Part shown: positions 17,723-26,409 of the stretch, in pieces
Layout: each line of letters starts with the position of its first letter
Position numbering within the stretch: position 1 is the stretch's first letter
Assembly (NCBI RefSeq): GCF_016755875.1
Contig: NZ_BNED01000005.1
Location: 1,798,001-1,862,000 of the forward strand
Length of the DNA: 64,000 nucleotides
Direction of reading: 5' to 3'
DNA from: Streptomyces spororaveus
Lineage (GTDB): Bacteria > Actinomycetota > Actinomycetes > Streptomycetales > Streptomycetaceae
Position numbers and translations under genes: made by a program
The notes under the pieces: model-generated
Told to the model about the DNA's origin: nothing
What the model saw: only the letters and a program-made list of their open reading frames with translations
Database searches by the model: none

Positions 17723-18103
17723 TCAAAGCTTGACGGCGATCGCGGTGTGCGGACGCTTCCCCCGGCGCGCCAGGGCGGCGGGCACGTCCACCACCCAGAA
17801 CTGCCAGGTGTACTTGCGCGACATCAGCTTCCGCACCCGCCGCAGACCCGCCTCGTCGAGGAGCCGGGCCTCGCCCTCCCGGGCCTGCGCCCCCTCCTCG
17901 ACGCGCCCGCGCATGTCGCAGGCGGTGACGGTGACGCGCCCGTTGTTGCGGATCCGCTTGACCTTCCACGAATCGCTGCGCGTCCACACGTACAGCTCAC
18001 CCCCGTCGGCGACCGCCCACACCGGCGTCGCCACGGGCGTGCCGTCCTTGCGGAAGGTGGTGAGACTGACGTACCGCGCCCTGCCGAGCTCTTCGAGATC
18101 CAT
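17723..18103 (-). CDS. PPOX-class, probably F420-dependent, oxidoreductase family protein
   Basis: This 126-residue split-barrel protein has the pattern ARYVSLTTFRKDGTPVATPVWAV, then a strand ending VWTRSDSWKVKRIRNNGRVTVTACD, which is typical of the Rv2061-like PPOX family binding F420 or FMN. It is small and complete. It stands 19 bp downstream of the alginate-lyase-like gene and may be co-transcribed with it. Substrate unknown. Confidence 0.8.
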   Translation of the reverse strand: MDLEELGRARYVSLTTFRKDGTPVATPVWAVADGGELYVWTRSDSWKVKRIRNNGRVTVTACDMRGRVEEGAQAREGEARLLDEAGLRRVRKLMSRKYTWQFWVVDVPAALARRGKRPHTAIAVKL

Positions 18104-18122
18104 GACCGAACCCTAGGCCGTG

Positions 18123-19322
18123 TCAGGCCGGCGGGGCCTCTCCGTGACTGACCGTTTCCCAGGCCACGAACAGCTCGTCCGTCCCGGCCGGCCGGGTCTT
18201 CTCGACCAGGGCGCGGGTGTACGGGAGCTTCGCGCCGGTCCGCGTCTCGTAGTGGTGCAGGGCCACCTCCAGGTCGGGCCCCATGGTCCGCTCCACCTTG
18301 CCCCCGCACAGCCACGGCGGGACCTCGGCCCCGAGCTGGTACTTCGCGTGGAACTCCAGCGCGGTGCGCAGCCGGGCCGACTGCTCGCCGTACAGGTCGA
18401 CGCCCTGGTGCCAGGCGGTCTCGGCGATGTGCGCGGACGCGGCGAGCGCGTAGCCGACGTGCATCAGGTTGCGGCAGGTCTCCTGGGCGATGCCGTCGAC
18501 GTAGGTGCCCTGGTCGAACCAGTACGCCTTGACCTGGTCGGCGGTCTCGATGGCGGCGTACCGCGGAGCCGTCGGGCGCGGGCCGTCCATCCGGAGGTAG
18601 AAGTACGCGGGCACGCGCGCCCGGAAGCGGCCGAGGGACTCGCGGAAGACGTCCTGGTCCTCCAGGAAGACGGCGATGGAGACGGCGGCGTCGGTCATGG
18701 CCAGTTCCCAGTTGCCGTTGTAGGCGGGCACCTGGGCGCGGACGGCCGGCAGGTAGGCCCGCCGCAGCATCTCCTTGAACCGCGAAACCCGCGGCTCCTC
18801 CCAGTTCGGGTAGCCGGCGTGCATGATGTCGGCGGCCCGCGCCCAGCTGGATCCCGACCAGGCGGCCTGGAGCCGGGCGTTGTCCTCGCGGTGCGTCTTC
18901 ATCACGGCCGACCAGGCGTCCATGATCTGTACGGCCTTGCGCGCGTGGGCGGTCCTGCCGTTCACCGACCACAGCAGGGCGTGGGTGTAGGCGGCGATCG
19001 CGTCCTGCCGTTCGTCGAGGCAGGACTGCGGTCCGCTGTTGAAGGGGCAGGGCACCACGTCGGCCGGGTGCGGGGTGTAGTCGAGCGAGGCGTAGCGGCT
19101 GGTCAGGAGCGCCCGGTACGCCGAGATCCAGGGCTCCTTGCCGGCCGCGACCATCTCCTTGGCCTGCCGGAGCTGGGCGTGGCCGACGACGACGCCCGGG
19201 TGGTGGAAGACCACGTCGCCGGCGCGGGGGCGGCCTTCGGGGACGGCGCACGCCGCGAGCAGCAGGCCGCTCGCGAGGAGCGCGCCGACGACGGCGAAAC
19301 CGACTCGCTTGGATGCGTTCAT
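18123..19322 (-). CDS. Alginate-lyase-family lipoprotein
   Basis: This 399-residue protein starts at ATG 19322 behind GAAGG. The N-terminus is a lipoprotein signal with lipobox LLAAC. The mature part resembles the alginate_lyase (PF05426) alpha/alpha barrel: HHPGVVVGHAQLRQAKEMV, an NGNWELAMTDAAVSIAVF helix containing the conserved Asn-Trp-Glu, and YWFDQGTYVDGIAQETCRNLMHVGYAL with the His/Tyr catalytic region. Streptomyces carry several such secreted lyase-like proteins of unknown polysaccharide specificity. It is likely anchored on the outer face of the membrane. An XRE regulator lies 88 bp upstream on the same strand. Confidence 0.85.
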   Translation of the reverse strand: MNASKRVGFAVVGALLASGLLLAACAVPEGRPRAGDVVFHHPGVVVGHAQLRQAKEMVAAGKEPWISAYRALLTSRYASLDYTPHPADVVPCPFNSGPQSCLDERQDAIAAYTHALLWSVNGRTAHARKAVQIMDAWSAVMKTHREDNARLQAAWSGSSWARAADIMHAGYPNWEEPRVSRFKEMLRRAYLPAVRAQVPAYNGNWELAMTDAAVSIAVFLEDQDVFRESLGRFRARVPAYFYLRMDGPRPTAPRYAAIETADQVKAYWFDQGTYVDGIAQETCRNLMHVGYALAASAHIAETAWHQGVDLYGEQSARLRTALEFHAKYQLGAEVPPWLCGGKVERTMGPDLEVALHHYETRTGAKLPYTRALVEKTRPAGTDELFVAWETVSHGEAPPA

Positions 19323-19410
19323 GGCTGACACGCCTTCACGCTTGCCCCGCGGTCCGGACCTCCCACCGCCGATTGGGCCGTCTGGCCGCCGGGCCCGCCC
19401 GGAGGAGATC

Positions 19411-19662
19411 TCAGGCGGGGACGACGGCGCAGCGGCGCAGCAGGTCGTCGAGGGAGAGGCCGAGGGCCGCCGCGAGGGCGGCGACGGTGAAGAAGGCGGG
19501 GGTGGGCGCCCGGCCCGTCTCGATCTTGCGCAGGGTCTCCGCGGAGAGCCCGGCGCCGGCCGCGACCTCGACCATGCTCCGGCTGCCGCGGGCCTCGCGC
19601 AGCAGCACGCCGAGCCGCTCGCCGCGCTCGCGCTCTTCGGGGGTGAGGGGGGTACGGACCAT
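19411..19662 (-). CDS. Small XRE-family transcriptional regulator
   Basis: This 83-residue protein is essentially one Cro/C1-type helix-turn-helix domain: LGVLLREARGSRSMVEVAAGAGLSAETLRKIETGRAPTPAFFTVAALAAALGLSLDDLL. It is divergent from a methionine aminopeptidase gene; the 64-bp gap holds a perfect 11-bp inverted repeat and a 12-bp palindrome. This arrangement suggests it binds there and controls itself and map. The downstream alginate-lyase-like gene on the same strand may also be in its transcript. Confidence 0.88.
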   Translation of the reverse strand: MVRTPLTPEERERGERLGVLLREARGSRSMVEVAAGAGLSAETLRKIETGRAPTPAFFTVAALAAALGLSLDDLLRRCAVVPA

Positions 19663-19683
19663 GCGCCCATCCTACCCCGCCCG

Positions 19684-19725
19684 CCAATAACTATCCCGTT
19701 ATTTTTATACCGGTATAGTTATTGG
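19684..19725. promoter_or_regulatory. Divergent promoter/operator palindrome for xre and map
   Basis: CCAATAACTAT (19684-19694) and ATAGTTATTGG (19715-19725) are perfect inverted repeats, and TATACCGGTATA (19706-19717) is an inner 12-bp palindrome. The AT content is very high for this genome. Each outer arm contains a -10-like TATAGT or GATAGT for the gene it faces. The map ATG begins 2 bp after the right arm, so the map mRNA is probably leaderless. Confidence 0.8.
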
Positions 19726-19726
19726 C

Positions 19727-20494
19727 ATGGTGAAACTGAAGACGGACCGAGAGATCGACGAGATGCGTGCCGCGGGCCGGGTGGTCGCGCGCGCCCTGGC
19801 CGCCGTACGGGAGGCCGCCGACGTGGGGGTGGCCCTGCTGGACCTGGACCTGGTGGCCCGCGAGGTGCTCCGTGAGGCCGGTGCCACCTCACCCTTCCTG
19901 GGCTACCGGCCGCAGTTCGCGCCCGTCCCCTTCCCCGCCGTGGTGTGCGTCTCGGTGAACGACGCGATCGTGCACGGGATCCCCGGCGACTACCGGCTGC
20001 GCGGCGGCGACCTGGTGAGCGTCGACTGCGGGGCGGAGCTCGGCGGCTGGGTGGGCGACGCGGCGGTCAGCTTCACCGTCGGTCCGGCCCGCCCCGCCGA
20101 CCTCCGGCTGATCGAGACCTCCGAGGCGGCGCTCGCCGCCGGGATCGCCGCCGCCGTGCCCGGCAACCGGATCGGCGACATCGCCCACGCGATCGGCGCC
20201 ACCTGCCGAGCCGCCGGGTACGGCGTCCCCGACGGCTTCGGCGGCCACGGCGTCGGCCGCACCATGCACGAGGACCCGGGCGTGCCCAACGAGGGCCCGC
20301 CGGGGCGCGGTATGACACTGCGCCCCGGCCTGGTCCTCGCCATCGAGCCGATGCTGATCGCGGGCGGTACGGACGACTACGCCTGCGACGCGGACGGCTG
20401 GACCCTGCGTACCGTCGACGGCAGCCGCGCCGCCCACTCGGAGCACACGGTCGCGATCACCGCCGACGGTCCGCGGATCCTCACCGCCCTCTGA
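19727..20494 (+). CDS. map: Type I methionine aminopeptidase
   Basis: This 255-residue metalloenzyme removes N-terminal methionine from new proteins. The five metal ligands are present: Asp in VSVDCGAE, Asp in GDAAVSF, His in GGHGVGRTMHEDP, Glu in AIEPML and Glu in SEHTVAI. It has no N-terminal zinc-finger extension. Streptomyces usually encode two or three such genes. This copy lies away from the ribosomal/secY locus and faces an XRE regulator, so it is probably a regulated extra copy. No ribosome site is visible; the operator palindrome ends 2 bp before ATG, which fits leaderless translation. Confidence 0.95.
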   Translation: MVKLKTDREIDEMRAAGRVVARALAAVREAADVGVALLDLDLVAREVLREAGATSPFLGYRPQFAPVPFPAVVCVSVNDAIVHGIPGDYRLRGGDLVSVDCGAELGGWVGDAAVSFTVGPARPADLRLIETSEAALAAGIAAAVPGNRIGDIAHAIGATCRAAGYGVPDGFGGHGVGRTMHEDPGVPNEGPPGRGMTLRPGLVLAIEPMLIAGGTDDYACDADGWTLRTVDGSRAAHSEHTVAITADGPRILTAL

Positions 20495-20515
20495 ACCGCT
20501 CTTTCCTCCGAATCC

Positions 20516-22315
20516 CTACGGCCTCCCTTGCGGGTGCACCACCATCGCCGAACCGCCGCCCCGGCGGCTGGGCTCCGCCGCCGCCAGCCAGCGCCCGTCG
20601 CGCAGCCGCTGCACACCGGTCGCGGCGCCGATCTCCGGGTTCTGCCGGAAGCCCTGGCCGATCGCCTCCAGCTCCGCGCGCAGCGGGCTGTTCCACAGGC
20701 CCGGCTCCAGCTCGGTGGTGGTCTGGTTGCGCTGGCTGGCCCGCGGCGCGGCGATCGCGTCGACCAGCGGCAGACCCCGGTCCAGGTGGCCGATCAGGGT
20801 CTGCAGCACGGTGGTGATGATGGTGGCCCCGCCCGGGGAGCCCACCGCGAGCACCGGGCGGCCGCCCTCCAGCACGATCGTCGGGGACATGGAGGAGCGC
20901 GGCCGCTTGCCGGGGCCGGGCAGGTTCGGGTCCGGGACCCCGGGCGCGGCCGGGGCGAAGGAGAAGTCGGTCAGCTCGTTGTTGAGCAGGAAGCCGCGGC
21001 CCGGGACGGTGATGGCGCTGCCGCCGGTGGACTCGATGGTCAGGGTGTAGGAGACCACGTTGCCCCAGCGGTCGGCGGCCGTCAGGTGGGTGGTGTTCTC
21101 CCCTTCGTACGTGGTCGGGGCGGCCTGGCCGGTGCCGCCGCAGGCCGCCGGGTGGCGCGGGTCACCGGGGGCGAGCGGGCTGGTCAGCGTGCGGTCCGGC
21201 GCGATCAGGCAGCCGCGCGAGTCGGCGAAGCGCTGCGAGAGCAGCTCACGCGTCGGCACGTCCACCGCTGCCGGGTCGCCGACCCAGCGGCCCCGGTCTG
21301 CGAAGGAGATCCGGGAGGCCTCGATGAAGCGGTGCAGGTACTGGGTCTCGGACAGTTCGGAGAGGTCGGTCCGCTCCAGGATGTTCAGCGCCTCGCCGAC
21401 GGTGGTGCCGCCGGAGGAGGAGGGCGCCATGCTGAAGACGTCCAGGCCGCGGTAGCTCACCCGGGTGGGTTCCTGCCGCTTGGTCGCGTACGCGCGCAGG
21501 TCGCCGGTGGTCAGGTCGCCGGGGCGGACCTTGCGGGTGGCCGCCGGGTCCACCGGGGGTGTGCGGACGGCCCGGACGATGTCCTCCGCGAGGGGCCCCC
21601 GGTAGAGGGCGCCGGTCCCCTTGCGGGCGAGTTCGGCGTAGGTGGCGGCCAGGTCCGGGTTCTTGAAGGTGGAGCCGACCACCGGCAGGGCGCCGCCCGG
21701 AAGGAAGAGCTTCGAGGTGGCCGGGAAGTCCTTGAAGCGGTCCTGGTTGAGCTCGGTCTGGGCGCGGAAGGTGCTGTCCACCGTGAAGCCGTCGCGGGCC
21801 AGTTTCTCGGCGGGCTTCAGCAGGGAGCCCAGTGGGCGGCTGCCCCAGGCGTCGAGGGCGCTCTTCCAGGTGGCGGGGGTGCCGGGGACACCGACGCCCC
21901 GGCCGCTGGTCTGGCCCTCCGCGAAGGGGATCGGCTGGCCGTTCTCCTGGAACAGCGTCTCGGTGGCCGTGGCGGGGGCGGTCTCGCGGCCGTCGATGGT
22001 GTGCACCCGGCGCGAGCGGGCGTCGTAGTAGACGAAGTAGCCGCCTCCGCCGATGCCCGCCGAATAGGGTTCGGTCACCCCGAGCGCGGCGGCGGTGGCG
22101 ATCGCCGCGTCGACGGCGTTGCCGCCGGAGCGCAGGACGGCGATGCCCGCGGCGGAGGCGTCGGCGTCGACGCTGGCGACGGCCCCGCCGTAGCCGACGG
22201 CGACCGGCACCTTGGCCGGTGGGGTGGTCGTGGTGGGCGGGGCGGCGGCCCCGGTGGAGACGAGCGCTCCGGCGAGGGCGACGAGCGCTAACTGACGGGT
22301 GGCGGGAGCACGCAT
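20516..22315 (-). CDS. ggt: Secreted gamma-glutamyltransferase
   Basis: This 599-residue protein has an N-terminal signal peptide (MRAPATRQLALVALAGALVS). It then follows the Ggt fold: NAVDAAIATAAALGVTEPYSAGIGGGGYFVYYD in the large subunit, and the autocleavage site ENTTHLTAAD, where Thr408 becomes the new N-terminus of the small subunit. SSMSPTIVLEGGRPVLAVGSPGG is the conserved oxyanion region. It should hydrolyse or transfer the gamma-glutamyl group of glutathione-like peptides or of mycothiol-unrelated substrates outside the cell. It is convergent with map, 21 bp apart. Confidence 0.95.
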   Translation of the reverse strand: MRAPATRQLALVALAGALVSTGAAAPPTTTTPPAKVPVAVGYGGAVASVDADASAAGIAVLRSGGNAVDAAIATAAALGVTEPYSAGIGGGGYFVYYDARSRRVHTIDGRETAPATATETLFQENGQPIPFAEGQTSGRGVGVPGTPATWKSALDAWGSRPLGSLLKPAEKLARDGFTVDSTFRAQTELNQDRFKDFPATSKLFLPGGALPVVGSTFKNPDLAATYAELARKGTGALYRGPLAEDIVRAVRTPPVDPAATRKVRPGDLTTGDLRAYATKRQEPTRVSYRGLDVFSMAPSSSGGTTVGEALNILERTDLSELSETQYLHRFIEASRISFADRGRWVGDPAAVDVPTRELLSQRFADSRGCLIAPDRTLTSPLAPGDPRHPAACGGTGQAAPTTYEGENTTHLTAADRWGNVVSYTLTIESTGGSAITVPGRGFLLNNELTDFSFAPAAPGVPDPNLPGPGKRPRSSMSPTIVLEGGRPVLAVGSPGGATIITTVLQTLIGHLDRGLPLVDAIAAPRASQRNQTTTELEPGLWNSPLRAELEAIGQGFRQNPEIGAATGVQRLRDGRWLAAAEPSRRGGGSAMVVHPQGRP

Positions 22316-22416
22316 CCGGTTCCTCCGGTCGACGGCCTGTCAGGTCTGGTCGGCGCAGCGTAACTTCACCGCACCCCCCGCGTCAGGAGCAACGGCCTGC
22401 CGCTACCATCCGCCGC

Positions 22417-23145
22417 ATGAACGACGACGTGCGCAACATCGTGCTCGGGGTGATAGCCACCGCCGTCAGCGGCGGGTTCGGCTGGTTCTCCCGGACCTAC
22501 CTCTTGCGGCGCGCGCTCCGCCGCAAGCAGGCGTTCTTCGGGCTGCCGGCCGGCTCCGACTGCCTGTTCGTGGTCAACCGGCAGATGGGCGGGAAGGAGA
22601 ACTCGGTGCACCGCAGCGACGCGTTCGCGCTGCTGGAGATCTCCGCACTGATCAAGGACTGCGGGGCGAACGTCCAGATCGTCACGCACGACGAGGCCCG
22701 CCAGGGCTTCGGCGAACGGGCCGAGTTCTGCGTCGGCGGACCCGCCTCCAACGCCCGCACCACCGCGCACCTGACCTCCATGCTCCCCGGCGTGCAGGTC
22801 GACGTCGGCCTCGCATCGGGCCATCCGGATCGCGGTGCCATCCGCATCGGCGAGGAGAGGTACCGCTGGGAGAAGGGGATGGTCGAGTACGTGCTGCTGG
22901 CCCGGCTGACGACCCGGCACGGCTCCCGGCCGGTGTTCCTGATCTCCGGGCAGACCGCCAACAGCAATCAGGCCGCGGCCCGCCATCTGGCCAAACACCA
23001 TGAGCAGCTGGCCCGCAAGTACGGCCGCGAGTCGTTCTGCATCCTGCTGAAGGTCATCAACTCCGATGCCTACGGACCGGATGTGACGGAGCTGGTGGCG
23101 GACGTCACCGGGCCGGCCCGGACACCCGTACCGGCAGCCGTGTGA
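22417..23145 (+). CDS. Conserved actinobacterial protein with one N-terminal membrane segment
   Basis: I do not recognise this 242-residue protein. It begins at ATG 22417 with a short hydrophobic segment (IVLGVIATAVSGGFGWF) followed by a positive stretch (RRALRRKQ), fitting a signal anchor with the bulk in the cytoplasm. The body holds alternating strands and helices (DCLFVVNRQMGGKENSVHRSD, VFLISGQTANSNQAAARHLAKHH), reminiscent of a nucleotide-binding or Rossmann-like fold, but no catalytic motif is clear. Its 3' end overlaps the convergent P450 gene by 41 bp. Confidence 0.7.
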   Translation: MNDDVRNIVLGVIATAVSGGFGWFSRTYLLRRALRRKQAFFGLPAGSDCLFVVNRQMGGKENSVHRSDAFALLEISALIKDCGANVQIVTHDEARQGFGERAEFCVGGPASNARTTAHLTSMLPGVQVDVGLASGHPDRGAIRIGEERYRWEKGMVEYVLLARLTTRHGSRPVFLISGQTANSNQAAARHLAKHHEQLARKYGRESFCILLKVINSDAYGPDVTELVADVTGPARTPVPAAV

Positions 23146-24364
23146 TCCCGTTGATGAAGTTGGACACCAGCCGGCGCGGCGGTCCCGCCAGTTCGGGTAC
23201 GGGCATGGCCGCGCACCACTCCTCGTAGAGGATGCGCAGCTGGAGCCGGGCGAAATGGGCTCCGAGGCAGACGTGCGGGCCGTCCCCGAAGGAGACGTGC
23301 GGATTGGGCGTCCGGGCGAGGTCCAGGCGGCCGGGGTCGGCGAAGACGCGCTCGTCGTGGTTGGCGGAGGCGTGGAAGACCACCACCTTGTCCCCGGCGC
23401 GGACGGGCTGCCCCGCCAGTACGGTGTCGACGGCGGCCGTGCGGCGGAAGCTGAGCACCGGCGGGTGGACGCGCAGGAGTTCGTCGACGGCCCGGTCGCG
23501 GGGGACGGATCCGTCCGCGAGCCGGCGGTAGGCGTCCGGGTTCCGGGCCAGGGCGAGCAGGCCGCCGGGGGCGGCGCTGCGTACGGTGTCGTTGCCCGCG
23601 ACGGTGAGCAGGAAGAAGAACATCTCCAGTTCGGCCGGGTCGAGCCCGGCCCCGGCGAGGGCGGTCATCACGTCGTCGCCGGGGTGCGCCCGCTTGCGGT
23701 CGGCGAGTTCCCGGGCGTACGCGAACATCTCGCCGAGCAGGGCCGGGGAGCGCGGGTTGAGCGGTGTGCCGTCCGGGCCGAGGAGCGGCGCCGGGGTGTC
23801 GTCGGGGTCCTGGTACCCGATGATCCGTACGGTCCACTCCAGCAGCAGGGCCCGGTCGGCGGCCGGGACGCCCAGCAGGTCGGTGAGGTTCAGCAGCGCG
23901 TACTCGTCGGTGACGGCGCGTACGAGGTCGATGGCTCCGTCCTCGGCGTTCTCGCGGGCGGCGGCGAGCAGGGCGCGGGCGCGCTCGCGGACCCGACCGG
24001 CGAAGGCGTCGACGCGGGCGGGGGTGAAGGCGCGGGACACCAGCCGCCGCAGCCGGCCGTGCTCCGGCGGGTCCTGGTTGAGCATGGTGCGGCGCAGGAA
24101 GGGCAGGTCGGCCGGGTCGGGGTCGCGGATCTGGGTGGCGCCCAGCCAGGAGGAGTACGTCCGGTGGTCGCGCAGGACGCGGACGACGTCGGCGTGCCGG
24201 GTGACGGCCCAGAAGCCGGGGCCGGCGGGCCAGCCCTGGATCTCCGGCTCCGCCTGCCAGGACACGGGGTGCCGATCGCGCAGCAGCCGGTAGCGCTCGT
24301 GCGGGACGCCAGAGGCGTAGATGCGGGGGTCGAAGACGTCGGGGACGTCCGCGGCGTGATCCAT
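23105..24364 (-). CDS. Cytochrome P450
   Basis: This 419-residue bacterial P450 starts at ATG 24364. The I-helix oxygen-binding motif is AGNDT in FFLLTVAGNDTVRSA, the ExxR motif is ELLR (DELLRVHPPVLSFRRTA), and the heme-thiolate loop is HVSFGDGPHVCLGAHFA with Cys366. The AGNDT in place of the usual AGxET/AGxDT is within normal variation. No ferredoxin or reductase gene is adjacent and no biosynthetic partner is evident, so its substrate is unknown. The 3' end overlaps the convergent gene. Confidence 0.93.
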   Translation of the reverse strand: MDHAADVPDVFDPRIYASGVPHERYRLLRDRHPVSWQAEPEIQGWPAGPGFWAVTRHADVVRVLRDHRTYSSWLGATQIRDPDPADLPFLRRTMLNQDPPEHGRLRRLVSRAFTPARVDAFAGRVRERARALLAAARENAEDGAIDLVRAVTDEYALLNLTDLLGVPAADRALLLEWTVRIIGYQDPDDTPAPLLGPDGTPLNPRSPALLGEMFAYARELADRKRAHPGDDVMTALAGAGLDPAELEMFFFLLTVAGNDTVRSAAPGGLLALARNPDAYRRLADGSVPRDRAVDELLRVHPPVLSFRRTAAVDTVLAGQPVRAGDKVVVFHASANHDERVFADPGRLDLARTPNPHVSFGDGPHVCLGAHFARLQLRILYEEWCAAMPVPELAGPPRRLVSNFINGITRLPVRVSGPAR

Positions 24365-24431
24365 GGGGTCACCGTGACGGGTGTGCGGCCCCGGCCGCAA
24401 GGGTGCGGTCGTGCGGGCGGTGCCGTGCCCG

Positions 24432-24959
24432 TCAGCGCTTCAGGTCGCAGTCGGCGGGGGCGAGGGTGGTGTCGGTGCCCTGCAGGGTGACCGGGCTGAC
24501 GGTGTCCGGCACGGCGGAGAGGCCGACGGTGCACACGAGCTGCATCCGGGCCGGCGCCGGCAGGTTGCCCACGGCGAACGGCAACCGGACCGTCACCCCC
24601 TCGTGCGAGTACGGGCTCACCGCCAGCTCCTCGTCCATCCGGTCGGTGATCCTGGGCAGCCCCGTGGTGAGCCCGACCTCGCCGGCCCGGCCGCGGGGAC
24701 CGTTCAGCAGCAGGCTCACGAGCACCACGGGATTGATGTGGTGGCCCTCGAAGCCGGTGATCGGGGACGGGACGAGGCGGTCGCCCTCCTTGGACAGGAA
24801 GTAGAGGACGGTGCTGTTGCCCCCGGGAACCTTGACCGTGGCGGCGTGCCCGCTGTCGATCACCCCGGTGCGTTTGATCCCGCAGCCGGTGAGCAGCAGG
24901 GCACAGCCCACCAGCACCGCGGCCGCGGCCGCCCTGGGCCTCGTCCTGCGCCGTGTCAT
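24432..24959 (-). CDS. Lipoprotein of the two-component operon
   Basis: This 175-residue protein starts at ATG 24959, overlapping the kinase stop by 4 bp (ATGA). It has a clear lipobox (LLLTGCG). The mature part carries a GerMN-like segment (STVLYFLSKEGDRLVPS...LLNGPRGRAGEVGLTTGLP) seen in many actinobacterial envelope lipoproteins. Being translated with the sensor kinase, it may modulate the kinase or bind the signal, as CseA does for CseB/CseC. That role is inferred from order only. Confidence 0.8.
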   Translation of the reverse strand: MTRRRTRPRAAAAAVLVGCALLLTGCGIKRTGVIDSGHAATVKVPGGNSTVLYFLSKEGDRLVPSPITGFEGHHINPVVLVSLLLNGPRGRAGEVGLTTGLPRITDRMDEELAVSPYSHEGVTVRLPFAVGNLPAPARMQLVCTVGLSAVPDTVSPVTLQGTDTTLAPADCDLKR

Positions 24960-26401
24960 GCGCGGGCCTCCAGCGGCATGTCGAGGGTGAAGACCGCTCC
25001 CCCGGCGGGCCCGTTGGCCGCGAGGAGGGTACCGCCGTGCAGGCGGACGTTCTCCAGGGTGATGGCGAGGCCGAGACCGCTGCCGGCGGAGCGGGTCCTG
25101 GCGGCGTCCGCCTTGAAGAAGCGGTCGAAGATGTGCGGCAGCACCTCGGGGGCGATGCCGGGGCCGCTGTCGGCGACGTCGATCAGCAGCCGTTCGCCGT
25201 CCTCGCCCGGCGCGGTCCGTACCGTGACGCGTACGGGGGCGCCGCCGTGCCGCAGGGCGTTGCCGACGAGGTTGGCGAGGACCACGTCGAAGCGGCGCGG
25301 GTCGAGCCGGGCGCGCACCCGCTCCGGCAGCTCGGTGACGATGCGGTCGTCGACCCAGTGGCGGCGCTCCAGGGTCTTGCGCACGGCTTCGGCGACGTCC
25401 ACGTCGTCGAGGTTGAGCTCGGCGGCCCGGGCGTCGAAGCGGGAGATCTCCATCAGGTCCTCGACGAGGACGGCGAGTTTGCCCGTCTCGGCGCTGACCA
25501 GGCGCAGGGCCTTGGCGGTGTCGGCGTCGAGGCGTTCGGCGTCCTCGTCGAGGACCTCGGTGACGGCGAGCATCCCCGCGAGGGGGGTGCGCAGTTCGTG
25601 GGAGACGTCGGAGGCGAAGCGGCGGGCGCGGACCTCGGCGTCCTGGAGCTCGCGCACGGACTGTTCCAGGGCCCGGGCGGTCTCGTTGAAGGTGCGGGCG
25701 AGTCCGGCGAGTTCGTCGGCGCCCCGGACCTCGATCCGGGTGTCGAGGCGGCCGCTGCCGAGGCGCTGGGCGGCCCGGCGCATGTCGCGGACCGGCCGCA
25801 GGACGCTGCGGGCGGCCAGCAGCGCGGGGACTATGGCGATGGCCAGTCCCGGGACGGCGCCCTGCTTGGCGGCGTCGACCATCGCCTCGACGGTCTGCTT
25901 CTCGGTGGAGAGCGGGACGCTGGCGTAGAAGACGGCCCCGGTGGACACGGTGGAGCCGTTGTGCTCGAAGAGGGCGGGGACACCGACGGTGAGCCACGGG
26001 TTGCCGCGCTGGTCCTCGACCCGCTGGAAGGCGGTGTAGTTGTGGCGGCGGACCTTCTCGCGCAGGTTGTCGGTGATCACGCTGGAGGTCGGCGTGCCGG
26101 GGTTGGTGGAGACCCGTACGCCGCCGTACTCGCCGAAGATGATCCACGGGTGCGGTTTGCCGCGTTTGCCGAGCTCGATGACGATGCGCTGGAGCTCCGT
26201 CTGGTCGAGCGGGAGCCGGACCTCCTGCTGCTCGACCTGGTCCCGCAGGGTGCTGACGGCGGTGTCCTGGGTCTGCTTGAGGATCGCGTTGCGCGCCTGC
26301 TGGTAGGTGAGGGCGGCGGTGGTCACCGCGCTGATCGCGGCGACCAGCAGGAACGCGGCGATCAGTCGGGTGCGCAGGCCCAGCGGGGCTATCCGTCGCA
26401 C
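24956..26401 (-). CDS. Membrane sensor histidine kinase
   Basis: This 481-residue kinase starts at GTG 26401, 8 bp after the response regulator stop. One membrane helix is near the N-terminus (LIAAFLLVAAISAVTTAAL) and a second at ~ residues 180-200. Between them is an extracellular sensor domain of about 150 residues. A HAMP domain follows, then the phospho-acceptor His268 in SDVSHELRTPLAG, an N box (NLVGNALRHGG), and G boxes (DSGPGIAPE, GSGLGLAI). It should phosphorylate the regulator encoded immediately upstream. Signal unknown; the envelope genes in the same run suggest wall stress. Confidence 0.95.
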   Translation of the reverse strand: MRRIAPLGLRTRLIAAFLLVAAISAVTTAALTYQQARNAILKQTQDTAVSTLRDQVEQQEVRLPLDQTELQRIVIELGKRGKPHPWIIFGEYGGVRVSTNPGTPTSSVITDNLREKVRRHNYTAFQRVEDQRGNPWLTVGVPALFEHNGSTVSTGAVFYASVPLSTEKQTVEAMVDAAKQGAVPGLAIAIVPALLAARSVLRPVRDMRRAAQRLGSGRLDTRIEVRGADELAGLARTFNETARALEQSVRELQDAEVRARRFASDVSHELRTPLAGMLAVTEVLDEDAERLDADTAKALRLVSAETGKLAVLVEDLMEISRFDARAAELNLDDVDVAEAVRKTLERRHWVDDRIVTELPERVRARLDPRRFDVVLANLVGNALRHGGAPVRVTVRTAPGEDGERLLIDVADSGPGIAPEVLPHIFDRFFKADAARTRSAGSGLGLAITLENVRLHGGTLLAANGPAGGAVFTLDMPLEARA

Positions 26402-26409
26402 GCGCGCGC

